Below are positions 1-8,660 of a stretch of 23,524 bases of DNA, piece after piece (the first letter of the stretch is position 1; each line of letters starts with the position of its first letter). The position numbers and the translations under genes were made by a program. Source of the stretch: CAZAMT01 sp964486145 (GTDB taxonomy: Bacteria; Bacteroidota; Bacteroidia; Bacteroidales; JAAAOM01); contig CAZAMT010000029.1 in assembly GCA_964486145.1 (NCBI GenBank), positions 1 to 23,524 on the forward strand. Direction: 5' to 3'. The notes beneath the pieces were generated by a model, which saw only the letters and a list, made by a program, of their open reading frames with translations, had not been told where the DNA came from and did not search any database.

Positions 1-25
1 AGTCCCCTTTAGGGGATTTAGGGGT
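1..25. repeat. GC-rich hairpin-like repeat at window edge
   Basis: TCCCC (3-7) and GGGGA (12-16) pair around a TTTA loop, and a second GGGG (21-24) offers an alternative pairing. The block is strikingly G/C-rich for this genome. Similar CCCC-TTTA-GGGG blocks recur between genes in some Bacteroidota (from memory). It could be a dispersed repeat or the end of a terminator for a gene to the left. Only one copy is seen here. Confidence 0.35.
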
Positions 26-194
26 AAGGTGGCTTTTTAGACCGGACTCATAAATCCATTAAGAAAACAAGCTGATTTAAACCGGTTTTTTTATTTTTTG
101 CTATTTTAATTGTGTAAATTTTAAGCTAATCTAACAAAATTCAGAAGTTGAATGATCGAAAATTATTATATTCGTCACCTCAGTTGATGAATGA

Positions 195-1748
195 ATGGGT
201 ATGGTAAAAGAAAAAACAGTTAAAAAAAGAGGTTTTGAGAGGTTCTTAAGCATAGTTGAACGTGTTGGGAATGCACTACCGCATCCGGCAACCTTATTTG
301 CCATTTTTGCCGGACTGATTTTGATTATATCGTGGATTACAAGCTTATTTGATATTTCTGTTGAGCATCCCGGAACAGGTGAAATTATCCGCCCGATTAA
401 CCTTCTTACCGAGGAAGGGTTACATCTTATTTTGACCAAAATGGTAGATAATTTTACCGGATTTGCACCGCTGGGGGTTGTTTTGGTAGCTATGTTGGGT
501 ATTGGAATTGCCGAGGGCACGGGATTTATTGGTGCTGCACTGAAAACCCTTGTTTTATCTGCACCAAGAAAATTACTCACCTTTGTTATTGTTTTTTCCG
601 GGATATTATCCAACACAGCAAGTGAAGTTGGGTATGTGTTGCTTGTACCAATGGCTGCTGTGATTTTTATGGCGGTTGGCAGACATCCTATTGCGGGTAT
701 GGCAGCAGCTTTTGCAGGTGTTTCCGGTGGGTACAGTGCGAATCTTTTGCTGGGTACCATTGATCCACTCCTTGCCGGATTATCACAGGAAGCTGCGCAA
801 ATCATCGATCCGGCATATATGGTTAACCCTGCCTGTAACTATTATTTTATGGCTGCCTCAACATTATTTATTGCATTTGCCGGTACCTGGGTTACCGAGA
901 AAATTGTTGTTCCGCGATTAGGGGAATATACCGGTGAAAATAAATCCGAACCCGTAAATACCATTTCAAAGAATGAAAAACGCGGACTTAAATTTGCATT
1001 CGTCACCTTTCTGATGATTATTGGCATCCTCGTTTGGGGAACCGTTCCGGCTAACGGATTTCTGCGGGACCCTGAAACAGGAAGCCTCCTGCATTCTCCA
1101 TTTATGGGAGGAATTGTTGCCTTGATATTTTTAATTGGTGCTTTGTTAGGTATTTCATACGGGATTGGCGCAAAAACCATAAAAAGTGATTCGGATGTAA
1201 TGAACGGCATGGGAAAGGCCATGGAAACACTGGGTATTTACATTGTTCTGGTATTTTTTGCAGCTCAGTTTGTAGCTTATTTTAAATGGACCAATTTAGG
1301 ATTAATTTTCGCTATTGAAGGAGCCAGTGTGCTTGAAGCATCGGGAATGGGACAAATACCTTTATTACTTAGTTTTATTGTTCTAACTGCCATAATCAAT
1401 ATGGTTATGGGTAGCGCTTCAGCTAAATGGACTGTAATGGCTCCGGTGTTCATTCCTATGTTCATGCTGTTAGGATATTCTCCCGAACTAACCCAGGTGG
1501 TATACCGAATAGGAGATAGCGTTACCAATATCATTTCTCCCATGATGTCGTATTTCGCATTGATTGTTGCATTTATGCAACGATATGAGAAAAAAGCTGG
1601 CATCGGAACGATAATCGCAACCATGTTGCCTTATTCCCTCGCGTTTCTGCTGATATGGTCAGTTATTCTGGTAATCTGGTTGTTGCTGGGTGCCCCCATA
1701 GGTCCGGATGCCCCGATTTTTATTGAGAACCCGGTATTGGAACCTTAG
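195..1748 (+). CDS. AbgT-family transporter (p-aminobenzoyl-glutamate transporter type)
   Basis: Inner-membrane transporter of the AbgT family, whose members import p-aminobenzoyl-glutamate or act as antimetabolite (sulfonamide) pumps. The product is 517 residues, the usual family size, with many hydrophobic segments. Landmarks are the conserved region G187-T-I-D190 and a C-terminal block with N402, the G-S-A-S-A-K-W412 motif and R438-I-G-D441. N, W, R and D have the same mutual spacing as the functional N390/W400/R426/D429 of Alcanivorax YdaH (numbers from memory). ATG at 195 is used; the ATG at 201 is an alternative two codons in. It stands alone and converges with the hybrid kinase gene 70 bp downstream. 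The substrate cannot be read from sequence: folate-precursor uptake and drug export are both possible. Confidence 0.9.
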   Translation: MGMVKEKTVKKRGFERFLSIVERVGNALPHPATLFAIFAGLILIISWITSLFDISVEHPGTGEIIRPINLLTEEGLHLILTKMVDNFTGFAPLGVVLVAMLGIGIAEGTGFIGAALKTLVLSAPRKLLTFVIVFSGILSNTASEVGYVLLVPMAAVIFMAVGRHPIAGMAAAFAGVSGGYSANLLLGTIDPLLAGLSQEAAQIIDPAYMVNPACNYYFMAASTLFIAFAGTWVTEKIVVPRLGEYTGENKSEPVNTISKNEKRGLKFAFVTFLMIIGILVWGTVPANGFLRDPETGSLLHSPFMGGIVALIFLIGALLGISYGIGAKTIKSDSDVMNGMGKAMETLGIYIVLVFFAAQFVAYFKWTNLGLIFAIEGASVLEASGMGQIPLLLSFIVLTAIINMVMGSASAKWTVMAPVFIPMFMLLGYSPELTQVVYRIGDSVTNIISPMMSYFALIVAFMQRYEKKAGIGTIIATMLPYSLAFLLIWSVILVIWLLLGAPIGPDAPIFIENPVLEP

Positions 1749-1818
1749 ATTAGATTTTGCCAGTTAGTTAAAGTACTTTTTCAATAGCGCCCGATCAAAA
1801 TATTTAGCATTTCTATGA

Positions 1819-3519
1819 TTACTTTGAATTCAGCAAACGGTTTATCTTAATCAATAAAGTTTTAATATCAATCGGTTTTGAAACATAGTCGTCACAACCT
1901 GCCTGTAAGCTTTTATCTTTGTCATCTTTCATTGAAAATGCAGTTTGTGCAATAACCGGTATGGATGGATTCATTTTTTTTATTTCACGTGTTGCATCAT
2001 AGCCATTTAAAATTGGCATTTTAATATCCATCAGTACCAAATCAATTTTGGTAATGGATTTGCAAAGTTCTACGGCCTGTTTTCCATTTACAGCATGCAA
2101 TACCTGAACCTGTGTATCATGCAACACTGTTTCAAGGAATTTAAAATTCACTTCTTCATCTTCGGCAATGAGGATGACTTTATTTTTCCAGTTGAAACTG
2201 CTGATATCTAACTTACTCTCAGGTTCACCCGGTGCAGGGGATTCCTTTTTTACATCTTCATACGGAATGGTAAAATAAAAAATCGTTTCCTTCTGAGGTT
2301 CCGACTCAACCCAGATTCTTCCTCCCAGCAATTCCACAATGCCTTTGGCTATGGTTAAGCCCAGGCCCGAACCACCTGCATAATGCCTGGATGCCGTATT
2401 CTCAACCTGCCGGAAGCGATTAAAGATAATTTTTTGTTTTTCCCCGGAAATGCCAACTCCTGTATCACGCACAAAAAACTGAAGTTTCATTTGATCCATT
2501 TGAGTATAACCAAATTCAATTTCACCTTTATCAGTGAATTTGAGGGCATTATTCAGAAGGTTTGACAATACCTGTTGCAAACGGCCGGGATCTGTATATA
2601 TTACCGGTGTTTTTTTACCCGGAAGTGACAATGTTAAGTTAATCCCATCTTTGCCTTTTTGTTTTTTCCTCTGTTCAAACTGGGTATGAAGTTCATTCAA
2701 TAAATGATGGAGGTTTGTTTTGCTTTTATGAATATTTATGTTGCCCGACTCAAACTTTGATACTTCGATAATGTCATCAATCAGTTTCATTAACAAAGTG
2801 CCCTTATTTTTTATTATATCCGCATATTCTTTTCTTTTCTCTGTATCTGTGTCGCTCATGTTTAATAATTCCGAAAAACCGATGATGGCATTCATTGGTG
2901 TCCTGATTTCGTGGCTCATATTGGCCAAAAAGGCAGTTTTTAGTTTGTCCGATTCTTCGGCTTTTTGCCTGGCTTTGATTAGCTCTCTTTCGTATTTTTT
3001 AGTTTCTGTAACATCCTGCACGATACCAATAATTCTGGTAAGGTTTTTACTTAAATCAACGTAGGGTTGTGCACGAAGTTTAATGTGTTTTATTTCCCGT
3101 GTGCCTGCAGGTTTTTCAACATTAATCCTGAAATTCACATCAAGCGCGGCTGAATCATCCAGTAGTTTTTTAAAATGAATTTCGAGCATCGACTTGTCAT
3201 CCGCATGGATGACTTTTTTGATGGCGGAAATATCAATCAATTCATCTTTCGGATGTTTCAATTCAAAAATACGAAATGCTTCTTCTGAACCCCGGAAAAC
3301 GTTTTTATTCACAATGTATTCCCAGTCACCAATTTTTCCAACTGATTGTGTGTTTTTCAATCGTTCTTCCACAGATCGCAGCGATTCCACAATGTCTAAC
3401 TTTCCGGAAAGACTGCTATCTTCATGAATTATTGATTTCAACCGGGTTATTTCCTGTTCCAGGTGTTTTATTTTGTTGTTATATTCATCCACATCATTAA
3501 ATTTAACAGGTATTGTCAT
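1819..3519 (-). CDS. PAS-containing hybrid histidine kinase with C-terminal receiver
   Basis: Cytoplasmic hybrid sensor kinase of 566 residues from the ATG ending at 3519. Order: coiled coil (about 10-60), PAS (about 60-170), HisKA with H-box S-H203-E-I-R-T-P, HATPase with N-box N324, G1 D-T-G-V-G and G2 G-S-G-L-G-L, then a receiver (about 445-563) with phospho-acceptor D498 in L-M-D-I-K-M-P and K548. There is no transmembrane segment, so it senses an internal signal or is recruited. An upstream in-frame ATG ending at 3555 would add 12 hydrophobic residues (M-L-I-S-F-F) that look like untranslated leader, so the shorter start is preferred. It is the last gene of the minus-strand signalling block, about 150 bp after the GAF/PAS sensor. 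The receiver has no DNA-binding output, so it may be a phosphorelay intermediate. The ligand is unknown. Confidence 0.9.
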   Translation of the reverse strand: MTIPVKFNDVDEYNNKIKHLEQEITRLKSIIHEDSSLSGKLDIVESLRSVEERLKNTQSVGKIGDWEYIVNKNVFRGSEEAFRIFELKHPKDELIDISAIKKVIHADDKSMLEIHFKKLLDDSAALDVNFRINVEKPAGTREIKHIKLRAQPYVDLSKNLTRIIGIVQDVTETKKYERELIKARQKAEESDKLKTAFLANMSHEIRTPMNAIIGFSELLNMSDTDTEKRKEYADIIKNKGTLLMKLIDDIIEVSKFESGNINIHKSKTNLHHLLNELHTQFEQRKKQKGKDGINLTLSLPGKKTPVIYTDPGRLQQVLSNLLNNALKFTDKGEIEFGYTQMDQMKLQFFVRDTGVGISGEKQKIIFNRFRQVENTASRHYAGGSGLGLTIAKGIVELLGGRIWVESEPQKETIFYFTIPYEDVKKESPAPGEPESKLDISSFNWKNKVILIAEDEEVNFKFLETVLHDTQVQVLHAVNGKQAVELCKSITKIDLVLMDIKMPILNGYDATREIKKMNPSIPVIAQTAFSMKDDKDKSLQAGCDDYVSKPIDIKTLLIKINRLLNSK

Positions 3520-3568
3520 ATAAATACTCTTAAATATGAAAAATGAAATTAACAAAAATTATGGAAAA

Positions 3569-3580
3569 ACGGTATACCGT
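3569..3580. promoter_or_regulatory. perfect 12-bp palindrome upstream of hybrid kinase
   Basis: ACGGTATACCGT is a perfect palindrome 50 bp upstream of the preferred start of the hybrid kinase, in the gap between it and the GAF/PAS sensor. It could be an operator for a dimeric regulator. No promoter matching TAnnTTTG was found next to it, so its role is a guess. Confidence 0.25.
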
Positions 3581-3668
3581 GCCTAAAATAGGGTGTAATT
3601 TATTCCATAGAAAAAGCTTTGTGACCTGCTATATCTTTATTTGTGGTATGTCATGAAATATTCTGATA

Positions 3669-5954
3669 TTAGAATAGTTCCACTTCAATGTTTTGGATGA
3701 AGGCGGTGAACCAGTGTTCTTCACCAATTTTTGCATCCGATAAAAGCATAAGAACAGGTGTTTCTTCCCCGGATTTTGTAGTAATATTAACCTCCTGGCG
3801 TTTGCCAATGATTTTTTCCTGATTTGGATCAACGTATTTCTTAATAAATTCATTATTCTCAATAATTTCTTTTGAAAACAGATGGGTGATGTTTTTATTG
3901 AGAATGTCCATCCGATTAATGCCCCAGAGGTCTTCTGCAGCTTTATTAAAGAATTGAATGGTACCATTGTTGTCTATGGTAACGATGGCGTCAAGGGCAC
4001 CTTCGAGTGTTCGTTCATTGCGAATTTTGATTTTTTCTATTTCCTTAAACTGGTTTTTCATTTCGGCTTTGGCTGCTTCAAGTCTTTTGCTAAGTTCTTT
4101 GCCGGAAGCACGCAATTTTTCTTCCTGTAATTTGAGCTGTTCGGTTTGTTTTTTAGTTTCGATTTCCATCATTTTTTCTTTTGTTATTTCATAGGAAATC
4201 TGAACAATCTTTGAAAACTCGCCATACATATTCGGGACTGGTGTATACGAGGATCGTAGCCATTTTGCCTCGTTGTATTTGGTTCTTGTCTGATACTGAC
4301 CATTAAAAGGTATTCCCTTTAGAAGGTGGTTCCAGTTTTTCCTGAAGTCTTCCATTTGGTTTTCGTCAATAAAATCAAAAACCGTTTTGTCTTTCAGGTC
4401 GGTCACCCCGTATTTTAATGCTTGCAGGAATTCATCATTATAATCAATGATGTTTCCAACGGTATCATAATCAATTTTGATACTTGAAATATTCAGGGCT
4501 TTTATTTGTCCTTCATAATCAAGGCTTTGCTTCTTCTGTTCCGTTGTGTCAATGGCAAGGAATAGAATTTTTTCCACTGTGTCATCCTCACGCCTTACGC
4601 ATGTGTATGTTGCCATGGTCCAGAGGTCCTGACCTTGTTTGGTAACATGTTTCATATCTCCTTCAAAGTGTTTTCCACCTTTGGACAGTTTATCCCATAT
4701 TTCAAAAAACCACTCTTTGTCTTTTTCATTGATAAACAGTGAAATGTGCTGCCCCTCTACTTCGGAATTTGATGAATAACCAAGCTTTTGAAGAAATTTT
4801 GTATTTGCGTAGAGCAATGTACCGTCTGTATCATACTCGGCGCGGATAAGGGTATGGTTAACTGAATTTGTAAAACTGATAAATTTTTCAGCCTGTCTTG
4901 CAGCTTCTTCCTGGGTGGCCTGCAATTCTTCCATATTTTGGCGCATTTGTTCTTCCTGTGAGGCAAGCACTTCGGCCTGCTCCCTGGATTCTTCGAGTAA
5001 TTTGGCAGTTCGAACATTTATTTTAACCGATGAAATGGTTGATGCAATGCTTTCACCAACCTTTTCAACAAATTCTACCTGATAATTTTCAAAATTCGTA
5101 AATGAGGCCAATTCAATAACACCATGAACTTCATCGTTCACAATAAGGGGTACAATGAGAAGGCATTTGGGATTGGCTTTTCCCAGACCTGAAGTAATAT
5201 GTAAATAATTATCAGGAACTTCTGTTAGATGGATGGTTTGTTTTTCAAGTGCAGCAGACCCAATAAGCCCTTCTCCCCAGGTAACCCTTTTATCAGCATA
5301 TTTTTTTCGCTCGTAAGCGTACATTCCGGTTAATATGAAGTGTACATCATTTTTATCCTGCTCTTCAATAATGAAGAAACCACCCTGGTTTGCTCCGAGG
5401 TAATTTACAAGGTTGCTAATGATGTTATACGATAGTTTCTCCATGTTTTCGTTATCACGCCGGAGGATTTCCCCAAATTTGGCAAGGCCCTCCGCAATCC
5501 AGTGCCTTTGTTCATCCTCTTTCCGGCGTTCCTGTTCGGATTCTTTGTTTCGTTTCAGGTAATCTCGTAAATTCAATAAAGTTTTTCCCAAAGCATCTCC
5601 GTCATCCTCAAAATCAAAAGATTCATCGGTATTGTTATTCATGAGTTTTTCAGCAAATACCTGTATCTTTTGTCTTTTCGATAATTCTTTTTTGCTACTG
5701 TTTTGTACTTTTTCCAGTAAAGCAGTAATGGGTTTGTTCATAAAATATACAATCAATGCACTACCAACAGGAATGATCAACAGGAACCAATGGATGGGAT
5801 TGATTTTGTATAAGTAAAAAAAGCCTTTAAAAGTTCGTGGAACATCCTGAACAAAAAAATCAATAATAAGCAGAATAACAGGGATTATAAGGCCCACTAA
5901 TAAACCTTTGAGGGTATTTTTTATCAGGATTTCTTTTGTGTTTGCTTCTACCAT
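3669..5954 (-). CDS. two-TM GAF/triple-PAS sensor without output domain (candidate chemoreceptor-like protein)
   Basis: Membrane-anchored sensor of 761 residues. Order: TM1 (about 16-36), a short exposed loop with no room for a periplasmic sensor, TM2 (about 55-72), a HAMP-like charged helix (73-135), GAF (about 160-310), coiled coil (310-360), PAS1 (about 362-472), PAS2 (about 484-595), coiled coil (596-645) and PAS3 (about 646-757). No HisKA, HATPase, GGDEF, EAL, HTH or MCP signalling hairpin is visible, and the protein ends right after PAS3 with E-V-E-L-F. The first coiled coil carries E-E pairs at 334/335, 342/343 and 349/350, spaced 8 and 7 residues as on an exposed helix face, which recalls MCP methylation helices. 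It lies downstream of cheB beyond a hairpin, so it may have its own transcript. It could be a receptor for the neighbouring CheA or a scaffold for the downstream kinase; neither is proven. Confidence 0.75.
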   Translation of the reverse strand: MVEANTKEILIKNTLKGLLVGLIIPVILLIIDFFVQDVPRTFKGFFYLYKINPIHWFLLIIPVGSALIVYFMNKPITALLEKVQNSSKKELSKRQKIQVFAEKLMNNNTDESFDFEDDGDALGKTLLNLRDYLKRNKESEQERRKEDEQRHWIAEGLAKFGEILRRDNENMEKLSYNIISNLVNYLGANQGGFFIIEEQDKNDVHFILTGMYAYERKKYADKRVTWGEGLIGSAALEKQTIHLTEVPDNYLHITSGLGKANPKCLLIVPLIVNDEVHGVIELASFTNFENYQVEFVEKVGESIASTISSVKINVRTAKLLEESREQAEVLASQEEQMRQNMEELQATQEEAARQAEKFISFTNSVNHTLIRAEYDTDGTLLYANTKFLQKLGYSSNSEVEGQHISLFINEKDKEWFFEIWDKLSKGGKHFEGDMKHVTKQGQDLWTMATYTCVRREDDTVEKILFLAIDTTEQKKQSLDYEGQIKALNISSIKIDYDTVGNIIDYNDEFLQALKYGVTDLKDKTVFDFIDENQMEDFRKNWNHLLKGIPFNGQYQTRTKYNEAKWLRSSYTPVPNMYGEFSKIVQISYEITKEKMMEIETKKQTEQLKLQEEKLRASGKELSKRLEAAKAEMKNQFKEIEKIKIRNERTLEGALDAIVTIDNNGTIQFFNKAAEDLWGINRMDILNKNITHLFSKEIIENNEFIKKYVDPNQEKIIGKRQEVNITTKSGEETPVLMLLSDAKIGEEHWFTAFIQNIEVELF

Positions 5955-6116
5955 GGGAGCTAAATTTTCAGTTTTTAGGTTGCGTTGAATGATGTATACA
6001 AGCCAGCAATTTTTTGTTTTATTAATTGGTTTATCTTTCTTTTCGAATCACTTATACGGGGATTTTTTTTTAATGGTTAGGGAAAATCCTCATTGTTATT
6101 AAATTCATCGAAATAT

Positions 6117-6141
6117 GCCAACATCAAATTTATCTGTTGGC
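6117..6141 (-). terminator. hairpin after cheB, possible terminator
   Basis: GCCAACA (6117-6123) pairs perfectly with TGTTGGC (6135-6141) around an 11-nt loop; three more outer A/T pairs form after one mismatch. It begins 8 nt beyond the cheB stop on the minus strand. Only a weak T-rich stretch follows on that strand, while the A-run on the other side would serve plus-strand transcription better. It plausibly ends or attenuates the che transcript before the GAF/PAS sensor gene. A TAAATTTG string, matching the Bacteroidota -7 element, sits in the loop but has no upstream partner. Confidence 0.45.
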
Positions 6142-6149
6142 GTATTTTT

Positions 6150-7226
6150 TTACTTATAGTGTGATATTAGATAAGGTGCAATTTGATCCAGAGGCAGTAT
6201 TTTTTTAGTTGCATTCAATTTAATGGCTTCGTTGGGCATGCCAAAAACCACACAAGTTTTTTCGTCCTGGGCAATCGTGAAAGCTTCTGCCTCTTTCATT
6301 TCCAACAGACCTTTCGCACCATCATCTCCCATACCGGTCATGATAATGCCAACGGCGTTGCTACCGGCATATCTTGCTGTTGATCGGAATAGCACATCCA
6401 CAGATGGACGGTGCCGGTTAACCAGGGGGCCTTCTTTTATTTCAACGTAATATCTTGCTCCACTTCTTTTTAACAGCATGTGATGATTTCCGGGTGCAAT
6501 GAGTGCTCTGCCGCGAATAACCGAATCGTTATTCTCGGCTTCTTTAACAGTAATTTTACAAATGGTATCCAGTCGATTGGCAAACGACCGTGTAAAATGT
6601 TCTGGCATGTGCTGGACAATCACGATACCCGGAGAATCCAAAGGCATACCCTGCAAGAATACGGAAAGAGCATCGGTTCCACCGGTTGATGCACCAACAG
6701 CAACAACAATTTCCGTGGTTTTTATCATGCTGTGCTTATATGCTTTTGGTATAATGGCATCTGCTGTGTATTTCGGGACAACCTGCATATCCGATGAATG
6801 CATTTTTTTGCGCTTGATCCTTGCACTGGCTGCTGCTTTGACTGCATCGCACAAACGAATTTTTGATTCTTCAAAAAATTGTTTGGTATTCATCTGAGGC
6901 TTGGTGATAATTTCCACGGCTCCATATTCCAGCGCCTTTATGCCGGTTTCAGTACCCTTTGCTGTCAAACTGGAAATGACTACAACGGGAATCGGATGTT
7001 GTGCCATAATTTTTTTCAGAAATGTCAATCCATCCATTCGTGGCATTTCTATATCGAGGGTAATCACGTCCGGCACCTCGTTTTGAATTTTCTTCGCGGC
7101 AAAATACGGATCGGTTGCTACACCGATCACGTCAATTTCGTTGTCGGTTTTTAATATAGTGGCAAGGGTTTGACGAACAACCGCAGAATCATCAACAATT
7201 AATACCCTGATTTTATTTTTTGTCAT
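6150..7226 (-). CDS. cheB: chemotaxis protein-glutamate methylesterase/glutaminase CheB
   Basis: CheB removes methyl groups from receptor glutamates, and deamidates glutamines, when its receiver is phosphorylated by CheA. The 358-residue product has both domains. The receiver (5-112) carries D11/D12, phospho-acceptor D58 (T-L-D-I-E-M-P) and K109. After a linker comes the methylesterase domain (about 172-355) with the triad S180 (V-G-A-S-T-G-G), H206 (V-Q-H-M-P) and an Asp in M-G-D301-D-G. All catalytic residues are intact. It starts 14 nt after cheD and is the last gene of the core che operon before the hairpin. An intact CheB implies a methylated substrate in the cell, although no canonical MCP is encoded in this window. 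Confidence 0.97.
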   Translation of the reverse strand: MTKNKIRVLIVDDSAVVRQTLATILKTDNEIDVIGVATDPYFAAKKIQNEVPDVITLDIEMPRMDGLTFLKKIMAQHPIPVVVISSLTAKGTETGIKALEYGAVEIITKPQMNTKQFFEESKIRLCDAVKAAASARIKRKKMHSSDMQVVPKYTADAIIPKAYKHSMIKTTEIVVAVGASTGGTDALSVFLQGMPLDSPGIVIVQHMPEHFTRSFANRLDTICKITVKEAENNDSVIRGRALIAPGNHHMLLKRSGARYYVEIKEGPLVNRHRPSVDVLFRSTARYAGSNAVGIIMTGMGDDGAKGLLEMKEAEAFTIAQDEKTCVVFGMPNEAIKLNATKKILPLDQIAPYLISHYK

Positions 7227-7240
7227 AGGCTAACCCGTTT

Positions 7241-7744
7241 TTAAGAATGCAGATTTTTTTGTGCCGGGGGTAAAACATGTTTTTGAACCAGTTTCATTTT
7301 AACTTTACCGGTTTGTGTAAAATACTGAATTTTTCTTCCCTGATTTCCACCAACACTCATGGCAACAATTGGTATATTGTGTTCTTGTAACTGTTCCTTG
7401 GCTACTTCAATGTTTCGTTTGCCAATATTAAAAGCAGCTACCTTAGTTTCAATAACTTCACCACCACCAAAAACTTTGGCCTGGAGATTTCTTTTTTGGC
7501 ACCCCAGTTGATGCATCATATTATCAATGAGTTTGTCAATGGCAATATTTCCGTATTTTGGAGAAGCCAGTCCATCGCCGTTCCACATGGGCAACATATA
7601 ATGATTAATTCCTCCAACATTTAAATGTTTGTCCCAAAGGCAAACAGCAACGCACGAACCCAGAATGGTATTAACAACATGAGGCTTTCCGCTGAAAAAC
7701 AATGCCGATGGATACAGGAAATGTGATAATTCGTTTTCCATCAT
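7241..7744 (-). CDS. cheD: chemoreceptor glutamine deamidase CheD
   Basis: CheD deamidates specific glutamines on chemoreceptors and in some bacteria is regulated by CheC. The 167-residue product is of normal size. The catalytic Cys is C31 in T-I-L-G-S-C, the catalytic His is H47 in G-G-I-N-H, and the family's F-G-G-G and N-I-G-x-R-N motifs follow. M2 is an equally good start. It begins 8 nt after the stop of the His-less kinase and is followed by cheB after 14 nt. The usual partner CheC is not present in the window, which is notable because CheC normally couples CheD activity to CheY-P. Confidence 0.96.
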   Translation of the reverse strand: MMENELSHFLYPSALFFSGKPHVVNTILGSCVAVCLWDKHLNVGGINHYMLPMWNGDGLASPKYGNIAIDKLIDNMMHQLGCQKRNLQAKVFGGGEVIETKVAAFNIGKRNIEVAKEQLQEHNIPIVAMSVGGNQGRKIQYFTQTGKVKMKLVQKHVLPPAQKNLHS

Positions 7745-7752
7745 GCACCCTT

Positions 7753-8640
7753 CTAAAATTCATCAAAATCATCAAAAAGAAAATCATCGCCACTTACTGA
7801 GGAGCATGCACTGACTTCTGTCATTTCAGGAATGGTAAGGGTGAAAGTAGCGCCTTTTTCTTCCTCGCTATCAATTTCAATTTTCCCGTTCAAAAGATCT
7901 ATAATAGCTTTACTCACGGACAAACCCAATCCATGGCCGCGATTTAATGAATTGATGCCCGAATCAATACGCTTGAACCTGTCGTAAATTATTTTTTGAT
8001 TTTCTTTTGAAATGCCTGTGCCATAATCGCGTATGATTAAAACCACATTTTCCGGTTGCAACTTGCAGATGACATCTACATTTCGGTTGTGATAACTGAA
8101 CTTGACAGCGTTGCTTAAAATATTTGTAATTACAATTCGTATTTTTTCCGGGTCTGTTTTAAAATTGTTATTGTTACGATCTGAATGATAATCAAAATTA
8201 ATGATCACATCTTTTTTCATTGATTCAATCCTGAAAGAGTCAATGACAGACTGTATGATTCCGTTTAGGTCAGAGTTCACATTTTCGGGTTGTAATTCTC
8301 CTGCCTCAATTTTGGCAGCCATAAAAATATTACGTAATTGAAAATCGAGGTTAAACGCTTCAGAGTGAATAAGCGCGACCATGGAAATAACTTTCTTCCA
8401 ATCTTCTTTCTTTACCGACAATATACTTTTTGACAGGGTTATGATGGAGGTAAACGGATTGATTATTTCGTTGGAAATATTTGAAATAAAATGACTTTTT
8501 AATGATTCAGATTCCTCCAGTTTTTTATTTACAATTTTGAGTTTGTTATTTAACTCTTTTAACTGCCTCATTGATTGTTTGTTCTCTTCAAACCGCCGCT
8601 TCAATTCGTTGATTAATTCTTTATCCGATATTTTTTCCAT
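7753..8640 (-). CDS. histidine-kinase-like ATPase lacking the phospho-accepting His, with acidic aromatic tail
   Basis: A 295-residue soluble protein: N-terminal coiled coil (1-48), HisKA-like helices, a HATPase domain (about 150-270) and an unusual C-terminal tail. The H-box reads F-I-S-N-I-S-N57-E-I-I-N-P-F, aligned residue for residue with the canonical F-L-A-N-M-S-H-E-I-R-T-P-L; the His is replaced by Asn (codon AAC at 8470-8472). ATP-binding motifs are kept: N-box N-I-L-S-N-A-V-K-F, G1 R-D-Y-G-T-G-I and G2 G-H-G-L-G-L. It therefore probably binds ATP but cannot autophosphorylate at the usual site. The tail D-D-F-L-F-D-D-F-D-E-F resembles the CheZ CheY-binding tail, and its last five residues fit the receptor pentapeptide pattern. 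It sits between cheR and cheD, 20 and 8 nt away, so it is part of the che operon. Its role is unknown. Confidence 0.88.
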   Translation of the reverse strand: MEKISDKELINELKRRFEENKQSMRQLKELNNKLKIVNKKLEESESLKSHFISNISNEIINPFTSIITLSKSILSVKKEDWKKVISMVALIHSEAFNLDFQLRNIFMAAKIEAGELQPENVNSDLNGIIQSVIDSFRIESMKKDVIINFDYHSDRNNNNFKTDPEKIRIVITNILSNAVKFSYHNRNVDVICKLQPENVVLIIRDYGTGISKENQKIIYDRFKRIDSGINSLNRGHGLGLSVSKAIIDLLNGKIEIDSEEEKGATFTLTIPEMTEVSACSSVSGDDFLFDDFDEF

Positions 8641-8660
8641 TATATTGGTAATAAAAGGTT

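Noticed and set aside
1770..1779. AAAGTACTTT palindrome between the transporter and kinase genes as a bidirectional terminator
   Set aside because: No loop and only weak A/T pairing; not a credible hairpin.
3520..3555. Longer start for the hybrid kinase (extra M-L-I-S-F-F-I-F...)
   Set aside because: Twelve hydrophobic residues before a better start; too short for a TM helix and unlike kinase N-termini.
3669..5954. Annotating the GAF/PAS protein as a methyl-accepting chemotaxis protein or histidine kinase
   Set aside because: No MCP hairpin tip and no HisKA or HATPase motif; the sequence ends just after the third PAS domain.
6125..6132. TAAATTTG on the minus strand as promoter for the GAF/PAS sensor
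   Set aside because: It lies in the loop of the cheB hairpin and has no -33 partner; a chance match is likely in AT-rich DNA.
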